DNA of 23,111 nt from REEB95 sp035648735 (GTDB taxonomy: Bacteria > Pseudomonadota > Alphaproteobacteria > ATCC43930 > CGMCC-115725): contig DASRKX010000047.1 in NCBI GenBank assembly GCA_035648735.1, positions 1 through 23,111 on the forward strand. Direction: 5' to 3'. Numbering within the stretch: position 1 is the stretch's first letter; the number at the start of each line of letters is the position of its first letter. The translations under genes and the position numbers were made by a program. Positions 7,494 to 15,075 of this stretch are shown here, piece after piece. Below the pieces are notes generated by a model. The model searched no databases. It worked only from the letters and a program-made list of their open reading frames with translations, and was not told the origin of the DNA.

Positions 7494-8609
7494 CTAGCCC
7501 CAGACCTCCTGTGCCGTCTCGGCGACCAGCCGCAGCTTGGCCGCCTGCTCCGCCATGGTCAGGTCGTTGCCCTCGACCGTCGAGGAGAAGCCGCATTGCG
7601 GCGAGAGGCAGAGCTGCTCCAAGGGCGCGTATTCGGCCGCCTGGTCGATGCGCCGCTTCAAATCATCCTTGCTCTCCAACGCGCCCTTCTTGGTGGTGAC
7701 CAATCCCAGCACCACCATCTTGCCCTTGGGCAGGAACCGCAGCGGCGCGAAATCGCCCGAGCGTTCGTCGTCGTATTCGAGGAAGAAGCCGTCCACCTTG
7801 AGTTCATTAAAGAGGGCTTCGGCCAAAAAGTCGTAGCCGCCCGCGGCGATCCACGACGAGCGGAAATTGCCGCGGCAGCTATGCGTGCACACCGCCATCC
7901 CGGGCGGCCGGCCCGCGATCGAATCATTGACCAGCTTGATGTATTTCAGATGCATGCGCTCGCCGTCGGCGCCGGCCTGCGACAGCCCCGCGCGCTGGCC
8001 GGGATCGCACAGCGTGGCGAAGGTGGTGTCGTCGAGCTGAAGGTAGGTCAGGCCGAGCTGGCCGAGCCGCGCGATCTCCTCCGCATAGGCTTTCGCCACG
8101 TCCGCAAAGAGCTCGTCGATGCCTTGATAAGGCGAGCCCTCGAAGATCTTGCCGCCGCGCCGGTGGATCATGCTGGGCGACGGCAAGGTGAGCTTGGGCG
8201 TCGCCCGCCGCGCCACCGATTTGAGATAGGCGAAATCCTCGCCGAAGATGGTCTTGGTCAGGCTGATCTTGCCGGTGATCCGCAGGCCGTCCATGGCAAA
8301 GGGGATGTCGCCATGCTCGCCGTGGAACTGCACGGTCACCTTGGCGTCGTCGCGCGTCACGCCGCCGAGCTGATAGAGGAAATCCATGTGCCAGGAGCGG
8401 CGGCGGATCTCGCCGTCGGTGACGTCCGGCAGACCGGCATCCTCCTGCATCTTCACGAGGTCGGTGACCGCGCGGTCCTCGACCTCGCGCAGCTGCGCCG
8501 CTTCCAGATGGCCGGCCGCGTGCGCCGCGCGCGCCGCCAGCACTTCGGGCGGCCGCAACAGGCTGCCGACATGATCGGCGCGGAAGGGCGGCTTGTCGCG
8601 GCGGGCCAT
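7494..8609 (-). CDS. Short MetE-like (cobalamin-independent methionine synthase C-terminal type) methyltransferase
   Basis: A 371-residue protein matching only the catalytic C-terminal half of MetE. All four zinc ligands expected for the family are present: H243 and C245 (CTHSCRGN), E278 (FFLEYDDE) and C339 (LSPQCGFSS). The N-terminus has the usual FRADHVGSLLRPPEVL motif, and LTYLQLDDTTFA forms a core strand. Short forms transfer methyl groups to thiols such as homocysteine, or use other thiols or corrinoid donors; the actual substrate cannot be read here, and an epoxyalkane:CoM-transferase-like role is also possible for this superfamily. The start is ATG 8609, 34 bp after the sirtuin stop. 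It sits directly upstream of iorA (3-bp gap). Confidence 0.87.
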   Translation of the reverse strand: MARRDKPPFRADHVGSLLRPPEVLAARAAHAAGHLEAAQLREVEDRAVTDLVKMQEDAGLPDVTDGEIRRRSWHMDFLYQLGGVTRDDAKVTVQFHGEHGDIPFAMDGLRITGKISLTKTIFGEDFAYLKSVARRATPKLTLPSPSMIHRRGGKIFEGSPYQGIDELFADVAKAYAEEIARLGQLGLTYLQLDDTTFATLCDPGQRAGLSQAGADGERMHLKYIKLVNDSIAGRPPGMAVCTHSCRGNFRSSWIAAGGYDFLAEALFNELKVDGFFLEYDDERSGDFAPLRFLPKGKMVVLGLVTTKKGALESKDDLKRRIDQAAEYAPLEQLCLSPQCGFSSTVEGNDLTMAEQAAKLRLVAETAQEVWG

Positions 8610-8643
8610 GGCCGACTTTAACCTCGCGGAATCGCCGGCGCAA

Positions 8644-9393
8644 TCAAACGCGGGCGGATTCCAGGAGCGCCGCGACGTAGGCCGGCACGATCGCGCTGGC
8701 CGGTCCGTAGATTCGCTCGGCGAAAAGGCTTTCGCCCAGCGACGGCTCGAGATTGAGCTCGACCGTCCGGGCGCCCTGGGCGCGCGCCTCGGCGACGAAG
8801 CCCGCCGCCGGATAGACGTTGCCCGAGGTGCCGATGGAGATGAAGAGTTGGACCCGCACCAGGGCTTCGCCGATCCTTTCCATCTCGAACGGCAGCTCGC
8901 CGAACCACACGACATGCGGCCGGACGGAGCCGGGCGCGCCGCAAGCGGCGCAGCGCGTCGCCGCCGAGAGATCGGCATCGTTGGCGAACACCGCGCCGCA
9001 GGCTTCGCAGCGGATCTTGCGCATCTCGCCATGCATGTGGACGAGCTTCGCGGAGCCGGCGCGCTCGTGCAGATCGTCGATGTTCTGCGTCACCAGAAGG
9101 AATTCGCCGCGCCAGCGCCGTTCGAGCTCGGCGAGCGCGCGATGCGCGGCGTTGGGCCGGACATGGCCCGCCAAAAGATTCCGCCGCCGCCGATTATAGA
9201 ATTCATGGACCCGCGCCGGATCGCGGGCGAAGGCTTCGGGCGTCGCCACGTCCTCGATCCGCACGCGCGACCAAATTCCATCGGCGTCCCGGAAAGTGTC
9301 GAGGCCCGATTCCTTCGAGATGCCGGCGCCGGTGAGAACCACGATGCCGGCGGCACCGGCATGGGCGCTCAAGGCTTCAAGCCGTCGAGCCAC
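8644..9393 (-). CDS. cobB: NAD-dependent protein deacylase, SIR2 class III (SIRT5/CobB-like)
   Basis: A 249-residue sirtuin. Motifs: NAD-binding TGAGISKESGL (21-31), TQNIDDLHERAG (102-113), catalytic H121 in HMHGE, structural zinc cysteines C129, C132, C148 and C151, and ISIGTSGNVYPAAG. Y66 and R69 (YNRR) match the Tyr-x-x-Arg pair that lets SIRT5 and CobB accept succinyl or other acidic acyl lysines, so desuccinylase/deacylase activity is likely. The start is GTG at 9393, overlapping the amidotransferase gene by 25 nt; no ATG is in frame near the expected N-terminus. It removes acyl marks from lysines in the cytoplasm, releasing O-acyl-ADP-ribose and nicotinamide. Confidence 0.93.
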   Translation of the reverse strand: MARRLEALSAHAGAAGIVVLTGAGISKESGLDTFRDADGIWSRVRIEDVATPEAFARDPARVHEFYNRRRRNLLAGHVRPNAAHRALAELERRWRGEFLLVTQNIDDLHERAGSAKLVHMHGEMRKIRCEACGAVFANDADLSAATRCAACGAPGSVRPHVVWFGELPFEMERIGEALVRVQLFISIGTSGNVYPAAGFVAEARAQGARTVELNLEPSLGESLFAERIYGPASAIVPAYVAALLESARV

Positions 9394-10073
9394 GCCTCCA
9401 GGCAGGCGCGGCCCTGCGGCGCCAGCTCGTCGGCGTATTTGCCGGAATCGGCCCGGAGGCGCGGCACGGTGAGCCGCGGCGTGGCATGGATCTCGACGGC
9501 GTGGCCGACATACCAGCGCTCGAGGCCCTTGGCACTGACCTCAAGGTGAAATTGCAGCGCCAGGCCGTGCCGCCCGACGGCGAAGGCCTGGTTCGGCGTG
9601 CGCGAGGTGGACGCCAATTGCGTCGCGCCCGACGGTAGATCGAAGGTGTCGCCGTGCCAATGCAGCACGCGCGTGCCGGACTTGATCTTCGCCAGGGGCG
9701 AGTCGCGCCCGGCGGCGCTGAGATTGAGCGACGCCCAGCCGACCTCCTTGAATCCCGCCGGATAGACCTTGGCGCCCAGCGCGCGCGCCATGAGCTGCGC
9801 GCCGAGACAGATGCCGAGCACCGGCTTTGCGGCCTTGAGGCGCCTTTCAATCAGCGCGATCTCGGGCTTGAGGAAGGGATAGCGATCTTCCTCGTAAGCG
9901 CCGATGGGTCCGCCGAGCACGATCAGCAGGTCGCAATCCGCGAGATCCCGATCGGCGAGATCGTCGAGCGGCGCCTCCTTATAGGCGACCTTATAACCGC
10001 GCGCCGACAGCGCCGGCGCGAAGGCATCGAGATCCTCGAAAGCGATGTGGCGGATGGCGACGACCGAGGGCAT
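9369..10073 (-). CDS. Class I glutamine amidotransferase (GMP-synthase-like GATase1)
   Basis: A 234-residue stand-alone glutaminase-type domain. C89 in GICLGAQLMA is the nucleophile, and H176-x-E178 in FHLEV completes the triad; GGPIGAYEEDRYPFL marks the oxyanion side. It resembles the COG0518 proteins often named glutamine amidotransferase or GMP synthase-like, but has no synthetase domain, so it is not GuaA. The substrate is unknown; relatives include gamma-glutamyl hydrolases. The ATG at 10073 follows the gpsA stop by 1 nt, and its 3' end overlaps the sirtuin gene, so it is part of the same transcript. Confidence 0.88.
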   Translation of the reverse strand: MPSVVAIRHIAFEDLDAFAPALSARGYKVAYKEAPLDDLADRDLADCDLLIVLGGPIGAYEEDRYPFLKPEIALIERRLKAAKPVLGICLGAQLMARALGAKVYPAGFKEVGWASLNLSAAGRDSPLAKIKSGTRVLHWHGDTFDLPSGATQLASTSRTPNQAFAVGRHGLALQFHLEVSAKGLERWYVGHAVEIHATPRLTVPRLRADSGKYADELAPQGRACLEAWLDGLKP

Positions 10074-10074
10074 G

Positions 10075-11079
10075 TCAGCGCCCGGCGGACGGCGCTTCGG
10101 CTTTGAACGGCCGCGCCAGCAGCCCCTCGATCTCGCGGTCGATTGCGGCGCCCTTGTGCAGGATGGCGTCGACCGCGGCCGAGATCGGCATCTCGATGCC
10201 GAGCTTGGCGGCGAGCGCGACGCAGGCGGCGGCGGAGGTGACGCCCTCGGCGACCGAGCGGCGCGCGCCGAGAATCGAGGACAGCGTTTGTCCTTCACCC
10301 AGGGCAATGCCCAGCGAAAAATTGCGCGATTGCAGCCCGGCGCAGGTCAGCGTCAGATCGCCGATGCCGGAAAGGCCCATCAGCGTCTCGGGCCGGCCGC
10401 CCTTGGCGCGCGTCAGCCGCACGATCTCGGACAGGCCGCGGGTGATCAGCGCGGCGCGGCCGTTGTCGCCGAATTTCTTGCCGATGACGATGCCGCAGGC
10501 GATCGCCATCACGTTCTTCACCGCGCCGCCGACCTGCGCGCCGACGATATCGGCCGAGAGGTAGGGCCGGAAGCCGCGGCTGCCGAGCGCCTCGATCAGG
10601 CGCGCACCGAGCGCCGAATCCGCCGCCGCCAGCGTCACCGCGGTCGGCAGGCCCAGCGCCACCTCGCGCGCGAAGGTCGGGCCCGACAGCACGGCGAGTG
10701 CGGCGTCCGGCGCCGATTCCGCTATCGCCTCGCTCATCAAGGCGCCGGTCTTCTCCTCGATGCCCTTGGTGCAGATGACCAGCGGCGTGCCTTTCTTCAG
10801 ATGGGGCGCCAGCTGCGCGACGATGCCGCGCAGATGCTGGGCCGGCACGGTCAGCAGCAACGCCTCGGCCCGCGCCGCCTCGGCGAGGTCGGAGGTGGCG
10901 CGAATGCCGGCTTCGAGCTTTACGTCGGGAAGAAAAAGCGGATTGGCGCGGTCGCGGTTGACCGCCTCGACGACCTCGGCCTCGCGCGCCCACAGCACGA
11001 CGTTCCGCCCGGCGCGGCGCAGAATCTGCGCCAGCGCGGTGCCCCAGGCGCCGCCGCCGATGATGCCGATGGATTGCAT
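10075..11079 (-). CDS. gpsA: Glycerol-3-phosphate dehydrogenase [NAD(P)+]
   Basis: A 334-residue enzyme that reduces dihydroxyacetone phosphate to sn-glycerol 3-phosphate for phospholipid synthesis. The N-terminal Rossmann motif is GIIGGGAWGTALAQIL. K105 in ICTKGIE and K188 in GGAVKNVMAIACG are the expected catalytic lysines, and SGIGDLTLTC (237-246) is the family signature of the C-terminal domain. Length is normal for GpsA. The start is ATG 11079. tsaD lies 124 bp upstream in the same direction, a pairing common in alphaproteobacteria; the gap holds two copies of AGCATGGG but no promoter I can defend. Confidence 0.97.
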   Translation of the reverse strand: MQSIGIIGGGAWGTALAQILRRAGRNVVLWAREAEVVEAVNRDRANPLFLPDVKLEAGIRATSDLAEAARAEALLLTVPAQHLRGIVAQLAPHLKKGTPLVICTKGIEEKTGALMSEAIAESAPDAALAVLSGPTFAREVALGLPTAVTLAAADSALGARLIEALGSRGFRPYLSADIVGAQVGGAVKNVMAIACGIVIGKKFGDNGRAALITRGLSEIVRLTRAKGGRPETLMGLSGIGDLTLTCAGLQSRNFSLGIALGEGQTLSSILGARRSVAEGVTSAAACVALAAKLGIEMPISAAVDAILHKGAAIDREIEGLLARPFKAEAPSAGR

Positions 11080-11203
11080 GCGCCTGCTTCCGCCGCCCCC
11101 TCGTTACGCCTTAAAGCATGGGCGCGTTGAAGCATGGGGAGCGGCGGCGGCGCAAGCGCCGTGACGGTAAAAACCTGCTTGACGAGCGCCGTCGCGGGCG
11201 GCG

Positions 11204-12256
11204 TCACGCCTTCACGCCGGCGCCGCGCGCGGGGGCGGCATCCGGGTCGAGCGGCCAGCGCGGCCGCGGCGCGAAATCGAGCCCGTCGACCAGGCCGCGC
11301 TGCAACCGCTCGATGCCGGCCCAGCCGATCATCGCCGCGTTGTCGGTGCAGAGCGCGGGCGGCGGCGCCACGAAGGCGAATTCCGCGCGCGCGGCAAGCG
11401 CGCGCAGCCGGGCGCGCAGGGTCGCATTGGCGGCGACGCCGCCGGCGACGACCAGCGTGGTCGCGCCGTGGCGCGCGCGGAAAATCTCCAGCGCGTTCGC
11501 CGTGCGGTCGATCAGGCAATCGGCGATGGCGTCTTGCAGCGACGCGGCGAGATCGGCGCGCGCCGGCGCATCCGGCGCGCCGTGATCGCGCACGGTCTCG
11601 GCCAGCGCGGTCTTGAGGCCGGCGAAGGAGAAATCGCAGCCGGCGCGGCCCTTCAAGGGGCGCGGCAGCGGAAAGCGCTTCGCATCGCCGGATTTGGCCG
11701 CCTCCTCGACCGCCGGGCCGCCGGGAAATCCCAGGCCGAGCAGCTTCGCCGCCTTGTCGAAGCATTCGCCGGCGGCGTCGTCGAGCGTGGTGCCGAGGCG
11801 GCGGTAGCGCCCGACCTCCTCGACGGCGAGCAGCTGGCAATGGCCGCCCGAGACCAGCAGCAGCAGATAGGGAAAGGCCACATCGTCGGTCAGCCGCGCG
11901 GTCAGCGCATGGCCTTCGAGATGGTTGACCGCGATGAAGGGAAGATCGCGCGCGAAGGCGATCGCCTTCGCCTCCATCACGCCGACCATGACGCCGCCGA
12001 TCAATCCGGGGCCGCCGGTCGCGGCGACGCCGGCGAGATCGCCGAAGCCGATGCCGGCGACTTCCAGCGCGCGGCCGATCAGGCTATCCAGATAATCCAA
12101 GTGAGCGCGCGCCGCGATTTCCGGCACGACGCCGCCATGCGGCCGATGCTCCGCCATTTGCGAGCGCACCAGATTGGCGCGCAGCCGCGGCGCCGCGTCG
12201 CTCACCACCGCCGCCGCGGTCTCGTCGCAGCTGGTCTCGATGCCCAGGATCAGCAT
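11204..12256 (-). CDS. tsaD: tRNA N6-adenosine threonylcarbamoyltransferase
   Basis: A 350-residue Kae1/TsaD protein, usual length. It transfers threonylcarbamoyl from threonylcarbamoyl-AMP to A37 of ANN-decoding tRNAs, together with TsaB and TsaE. Visible signatures are the N-terminal LGIETSCDETAAAVV, the metal-binding NHLEGH (H112, H116), LLVSGGHCQLL, GEXFDKAAKLLGLGFPGG-type motif, and LCTDNAAMIGWAG near the C-terminus. The start is ATG 12256, matching the family N-terminus (MLILGIETS); longer frames upstream have no family similarity. It is divergent from hemC with a 70-bp gap, a typical alphaproteobacterial arrangement. Confidence 0.97.
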   Translation of the reverse strand: MLILGIETSCDETAAAVVSDAAPRLRANLVRSQMAEHRPHGGVVPEIAARAHLDYLDSLIGRALEVAGIGFGDLAGVAATGGPGLIGGVMVGVMEAKAIAFARDLPFIAVNHLEGHALTARLTDDVAFPYLLLLVSGGHCQLLAVEEVGRYRRLGTTLDDAAGECFDKAAKLLGLGFPGGPAVEEAAKSGDAKRFPLPRPLKGRAGCDFSFAGLKTALAETVRDHGAPDAPARADLAASLQDAIADCLIDRTANALEIFRARHGATTLVVAGGVAANATLRARLRALAARAEFAFVAPPPALCTDNAAMIGWAGIERLQRGLVDGLDFAPRPRWPLDPDAAPARGAGVKA

Positions 12257-12326
12257 GGGGGGATCAACATCGGGCGACCTTAGCCGCCGCCCTTCCCTTG
12301 GCCAAGCCCGCGCCGTAAGAACAGGC

Positions 12327-13268
12327 ATGGCGACACCCCGTTTACGGCTCGGCACGCGCGGCAGCCCGCTGGCGCTGGCGCAGGCCTGGGAAATGCGGCG
12401 CTGGCTCGCCGTCGCGCATGAATCGCTGGCGACGGCGGGCGCGGTGGAGATCGTCGTCATCCGCACCAGCGGCGACCGCATCACCGACCGGCCGCTGGCC
12501 GAGGAAGGCGGCAAGGGCCTCTTCACCAAGGAGATCGAGGAGGCGCTGGCCGACGGGCGCATCGACCTCGCCGTCCATTCCTACAAGGACATGACGACCG
12601 ATCTTCCCGACGGGCTCGCCATCGCCTGCCATCTGCCGCGCGAGGACCCGCGCGACGCCTTCGTAGCGCCGGCCGCGGCGAGCCTGCGCGACCTGCCGCA
12701 GGGCGCGGTGCTCGGCACCTCGTCGTTGCGGCGCAAGGCGCAGGCGCTTTTTCTCCGCCCGGACCTCAAGATCGTGCCGCTGCGCGGCAATGTCGGCACG
12801 CGGCTCGACAGGCTCGGCAAAGGCGGCGCGGGCGGCATCGACGCGACATTGCTCGCGGTGGCGGGGCTGCGGCGGCTCAGCCTCGCCGACCGCATCACCG
12901 CCATCATGCCGGAAGCGGACATGCTGCCGGCGCCGGCGCAGGGCGTCATCGCCGTCGAGATCCGCGCCGGCGACGACGGGACGCGCGAACTGGTCGCGCC
13001 CCTGAACGACATCGTCACCGATTGCTGCGCCACGGCGGAGCGCGCGCTGCTCGCGACGCTCGACGGCTCGTGCCGCACGCCGATCGCGGCGCTGGCAAAG
13101 GTGGCGAACGGGAAGCTGCATCTCGACGCGCTGATCATCCGGCCCGACGGCAGCGAATGCCACCGCACGCAGCGCGACGGCGCGCCCGCCGATGCGGATG
13201 CCATCGGCCGCGACGCCGGCGCCGAGTTGAAAAAGCGCGGCGGCGCCGATTTCTTCGCCGAACGATGA
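12327..13268 (+). CDS. hemC: Porphobilinogen deaminase (hydroxymethylbilane synthase)
   Basis: A 313-residue enzyme that joins four porphobilinogens into hydroxymethylbilane. The N-terminus is LRLGTRGSPLALAQA. D88 in HSYKDM is the catalytic aspartate, GTSSLRRKAQ and PLRGNVGTRL bind substrate, and C249 in DGSCRTPIAAL carries the dipyrromethane cofactor. The start is ATG 12327, which gives the family-typical N-terminus. The short gap to tsaD must hold both divergent promoters, but I cannot pick out convincing -35/-10 boxes. The stop overlaps the hemD ATG (ATGA). Confidence 0.97.
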   Translation: MATPRLRLGTRGSPLALAQAWEMRRWLAVAHESLATAGAVEIVVIRTSGDRITDRPLAEEGGKGLFTKEIEEALADGRIDLAVHSYKDMTTDLPDGLAIACHLPREDPRDAFVAPAAASLRDLPQGAVLGTSSLRRKAQALFLRPDLKIVPLRGNVGTRLDRLGKGGAGGIDATLLAVAGLRRLSLADRITAIMPEADMLPAPAQGVIAVEIRAGDDGTRELVAPLNDIVTDCCATAERALLATLDGSCRTPIAALAKVANGKLHLDALIIRPDGSECHRTQRDGAPADADAIGRDAGAELKKRGGADFFAER

Positions 13269-14008
13269 AGGCGCTGGTGACGCGGCCGCGCGCGGATGCG
13301 GCATCGCTGGCGCAGGCCCTGGCGGCGCGCGGCATCGAGCCGGTGCTGGAGCCGCTGCTGGCCATCCGCCAAGCGCCCGACGCGGCGGCGCTGCTCGCCG
13401 GCTTGCTGCCCGGAATCCAGGCGCTGCTGTTCACCAGCGCCAATGGCCTGCGCGCCTTCGCGCTAGCAAGTTCCCGCCGCGACATCGCGGTGCTCGCCGT
13501 CGGCGATGCCACCGCGCAAGCGGCGCGCGACGCGGGCTTCGTCGATATCGAAAGCGCCGAGGGCGACGTCGCGGATTTGGCCGATCTCGTCGTCGCGCGG
13601 CGCGATCCGGCCCAGGGCGCGCTGCTCCATGCTGCGGCGAGCGCCGTAGCCGGCGATCTGTCGGGGCGATTGGCGCAGGCCGGCTTTGAGGTGCGCCGGG
13701 TGCAGCTTTACGACGCGATCCCGGCCGAGGCCCTGAGCGGCGCCACGGCGCGCGCCCTGTCCCAAGGCGAGATCGGCGCGGCCCTGTTTTTCTCTCCCCG
13801 CACCGCCGCGACCTTTGTTACGCTTGCGCGCCGGGCGGGCATCGCCGATTTGCTCGGCGCAAGCGTGGCCGTGGCGCTCAGCCCCGCCGTGGCAAAGGCG
13901 CTAGCGGAATTGGCCTGGCGGCGCATCGCGACCGCCGCCGCGCCAAACGAAGCGGCGCTGCTCGCGGCGCTCGACCGGGCGCTGCGCGAAAAAGGGGGAC
14001 AAGGATGA
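13265..14008 (+). CDS. hemD: Uroporphyrinogen-III synthase
   Basis: A 247-residue protein that cyclises hydroxymethylbilane with D-ring inversion. HemD is poorly conserved, but the start MKALVTRPRADAASLAQAL, the LLFTSANGLRAFAL segment, VLAVGDATAQAARDAGF and ALFFSPRTAATFV all match the two-lobed HemD fold. Position between hemC and the mitofilin-like gene, with 4-nt overlaps at both ends, confirms the assignment. Length is normal. A longer frame beginning at 13022 is only antecedent read-through inside hemC. Confidence 0.93.
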   Translation: MKALVTRPRADAASLAQALAARGIEPVLEPLLAIRQAPDAAALLAGLLPGIQALLFTSANGLRAFALASSRRDIAVLAVGDATAQAARDAGFVDIESAEGDVADLADLVVARRDPAQGALLHAAASAVAGDLSGRLAQAGFEVRRVQLYDAIPAEALSGATARALSQGEIGAALFFSPRTAATFVTLARRAGIADLLGASVAVALSPAVAKALAELAWRRIATAAAPNEAALLAALDRALREKGGQG

Positions 14009-15075
14009 CCGGCCCGACCATCGGCCCAACCATCGGCCCAACCACCGAGGGCAGCACGGCGGCGCCGCAGGACGCCTTGTCCGATGCGGGGCGCGAGGCG
14101 CGGCGCAAGCGCCGGCGCATCGGCGTCATCACCTGGCTGGCGGCGGCGCTGGTTCTGGCGCTGGCGCTGGTCGGCACGTCGCCGAGCTGGGCGCCCGCAA
14201 TGTCGTCGATCCTGCCCTGGGGCCAGGCGGGCGGATCGAATGCCTCATTCCAGGCGCTTGCCGACCGGCTCGACGCCGCCGAGGCGCAGCTCAAAAATCC
14301 GCCGAGCCCGGCTTCGGCCGCGCCGCCGGATCTCTCCGATATAGAAGCGCGACTCGCGCGGCTGGAACAGCAGGCGCAGCAGCCGTCGGCCGATCTGAAG
14401 CGCCTCGACCAGGTGACGCATGCGCTCGAGGCGGCGCTCGGCGGCAACGAGGAGCGGCTGGCGGCGCTCGAAACGCGCATCGGCAATCTCAGCGACAATC
14501 CCGACCGCCTGCTGTTCGTCGCGCTGAGCCAGCTGGCGGCGGCGCTCGAAAGCTCGCGGCCGTTTTCCGGCGAGCTGAAATCCGCCGAGGCGCTTTCCGG
14601 CAACCGGCCCGAGATCCTGGCCAAGCTCGAAACGCTCGACGCGGCAGCAACGGCGGGAATGCCGAGCGTCGCGGCGCTGGCGCAGCAATTCGATACCGAG
14701 GCGGCGCCGGCCCTGTTGCGCCGCGCGCCGGAGGCCGAAGCAGCCGACGAAAGCTGGTGGCGGCGCGCCTTGGCGCGGCTCCAGGGCCTGGTCGTGGTGC
14801 GCCGCGTCGATGCGCCCGCCGCATCGGGCGATCCGGTCGCGGCGGCGGTGGCCGGGGCGCAGGCCGCCCTCGCCAAGGGCGACCTCGCCGGCGCGGTCAA
14901 AAGCCTGGCCGATCTGCCGGCCGGAACCCTGGCCCCGGCGTTGGCCTGGCTCAAGGCGGCGCAGGCCAGGCTCGATGCGGAGGCGGCCGTCGCCGGCGCG
15001 ACGCAGAGCGTGGCCCAGGGCATCGCGAATGGCGTTGCCAAGACGGGCGGCGCCGACGGCAGTAAGGTGCCGTGA
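14005..15075 (+). CDS. Mitofilin/HemX-like membrane-anchored coiled-coil protein
   Basis: A 356-residue protein of the COG4223 type, standing where alphaproteobacteria place the mitofilin homologue between hemD and hemY. A short cytoplasmic N-terminus with a GPTI triple repeat and a basic REARRKRRR stretch precedes one membrane helix (about 40-58). The periplasmic part contains heptad-like helices (SFQALADRLDAAEAQL, DIEARLARLEQQ, RLAALETRIGNL) and ends with the conserved WWRRALARLQGLVVVRR segment followed by an alanine-rich helical tail. A role in shaping the membrane, as for mitochondrial Mic60, is established for some relatives and is inference here. It has no haem-synthesis enzyme motif. 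It starts at ATGA with hemD and ends at GTGA with hemY. Confidence 0.88.
   Translation: MTGPTIGPTIGPTTEGSTAAPQDALSDAGREARRKRRRIGVITWLAAALVLALALVGTSPSWAPAMSSILPWGQAGGSNASFQALADRLDAAEAQLKNPPSPASAAPPDLSDIEARLARLEQQAQQPSADLKRLDQVTHALEAALGGNEERLAALETRIGNLSDNPDRLLFVALSQLAAALESSRPFSGELKSAEALSGNRPEILAKLETLDAAATAGMPSVAALAQQFDTEAAPALLRRAPEAEAADESWWRRALARLQGLVVVRRVDAPAASGDPVAAAVAGAQAALAKGDLAGAVKSLADLPAGTLAPALAWLKAAQARLDAEAAVAGATQSVAQGIANGVAKTGGADGSKVP
14011..14046 (+). repeat. Three tandem 12-bp units at the start of the mitofilin-like gene
   Basis: The units are GGCCCGACCATC, GGCCCAACCATC and GGCCCAACCACC. They encode the GPTI/GPTI/GPTT run right after the start codon. The second and third units are near identical, as expected from replication slippage; copy number may vary between strains. 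Confidence 0.8.

Noticed and set aside
5484..8621. A 1045-codon open frame on the plus strand.
   Set aside because: It is antisense to iorA and the MetE-like gene, which have clear catalytic motifs. Long antisense frames are expected in DNA with strong G/C third-position bias, and the translation is low-complexity Arg/Ala/Gly/His.
11105..11143. Two copies of AGCATGGG upstream of gpsA as a regulatory repeat.
   Set aside because: Eight bases twice in a short gap is too little evidence, and neither copy matches a known operator.
12257..12326. Promoters in the tsaD-hemC divergent gap.
   Set aside because: Promoters must be here or within the coding ends, but no -35/-10 pair with acceptable spacing could be identified by eye.
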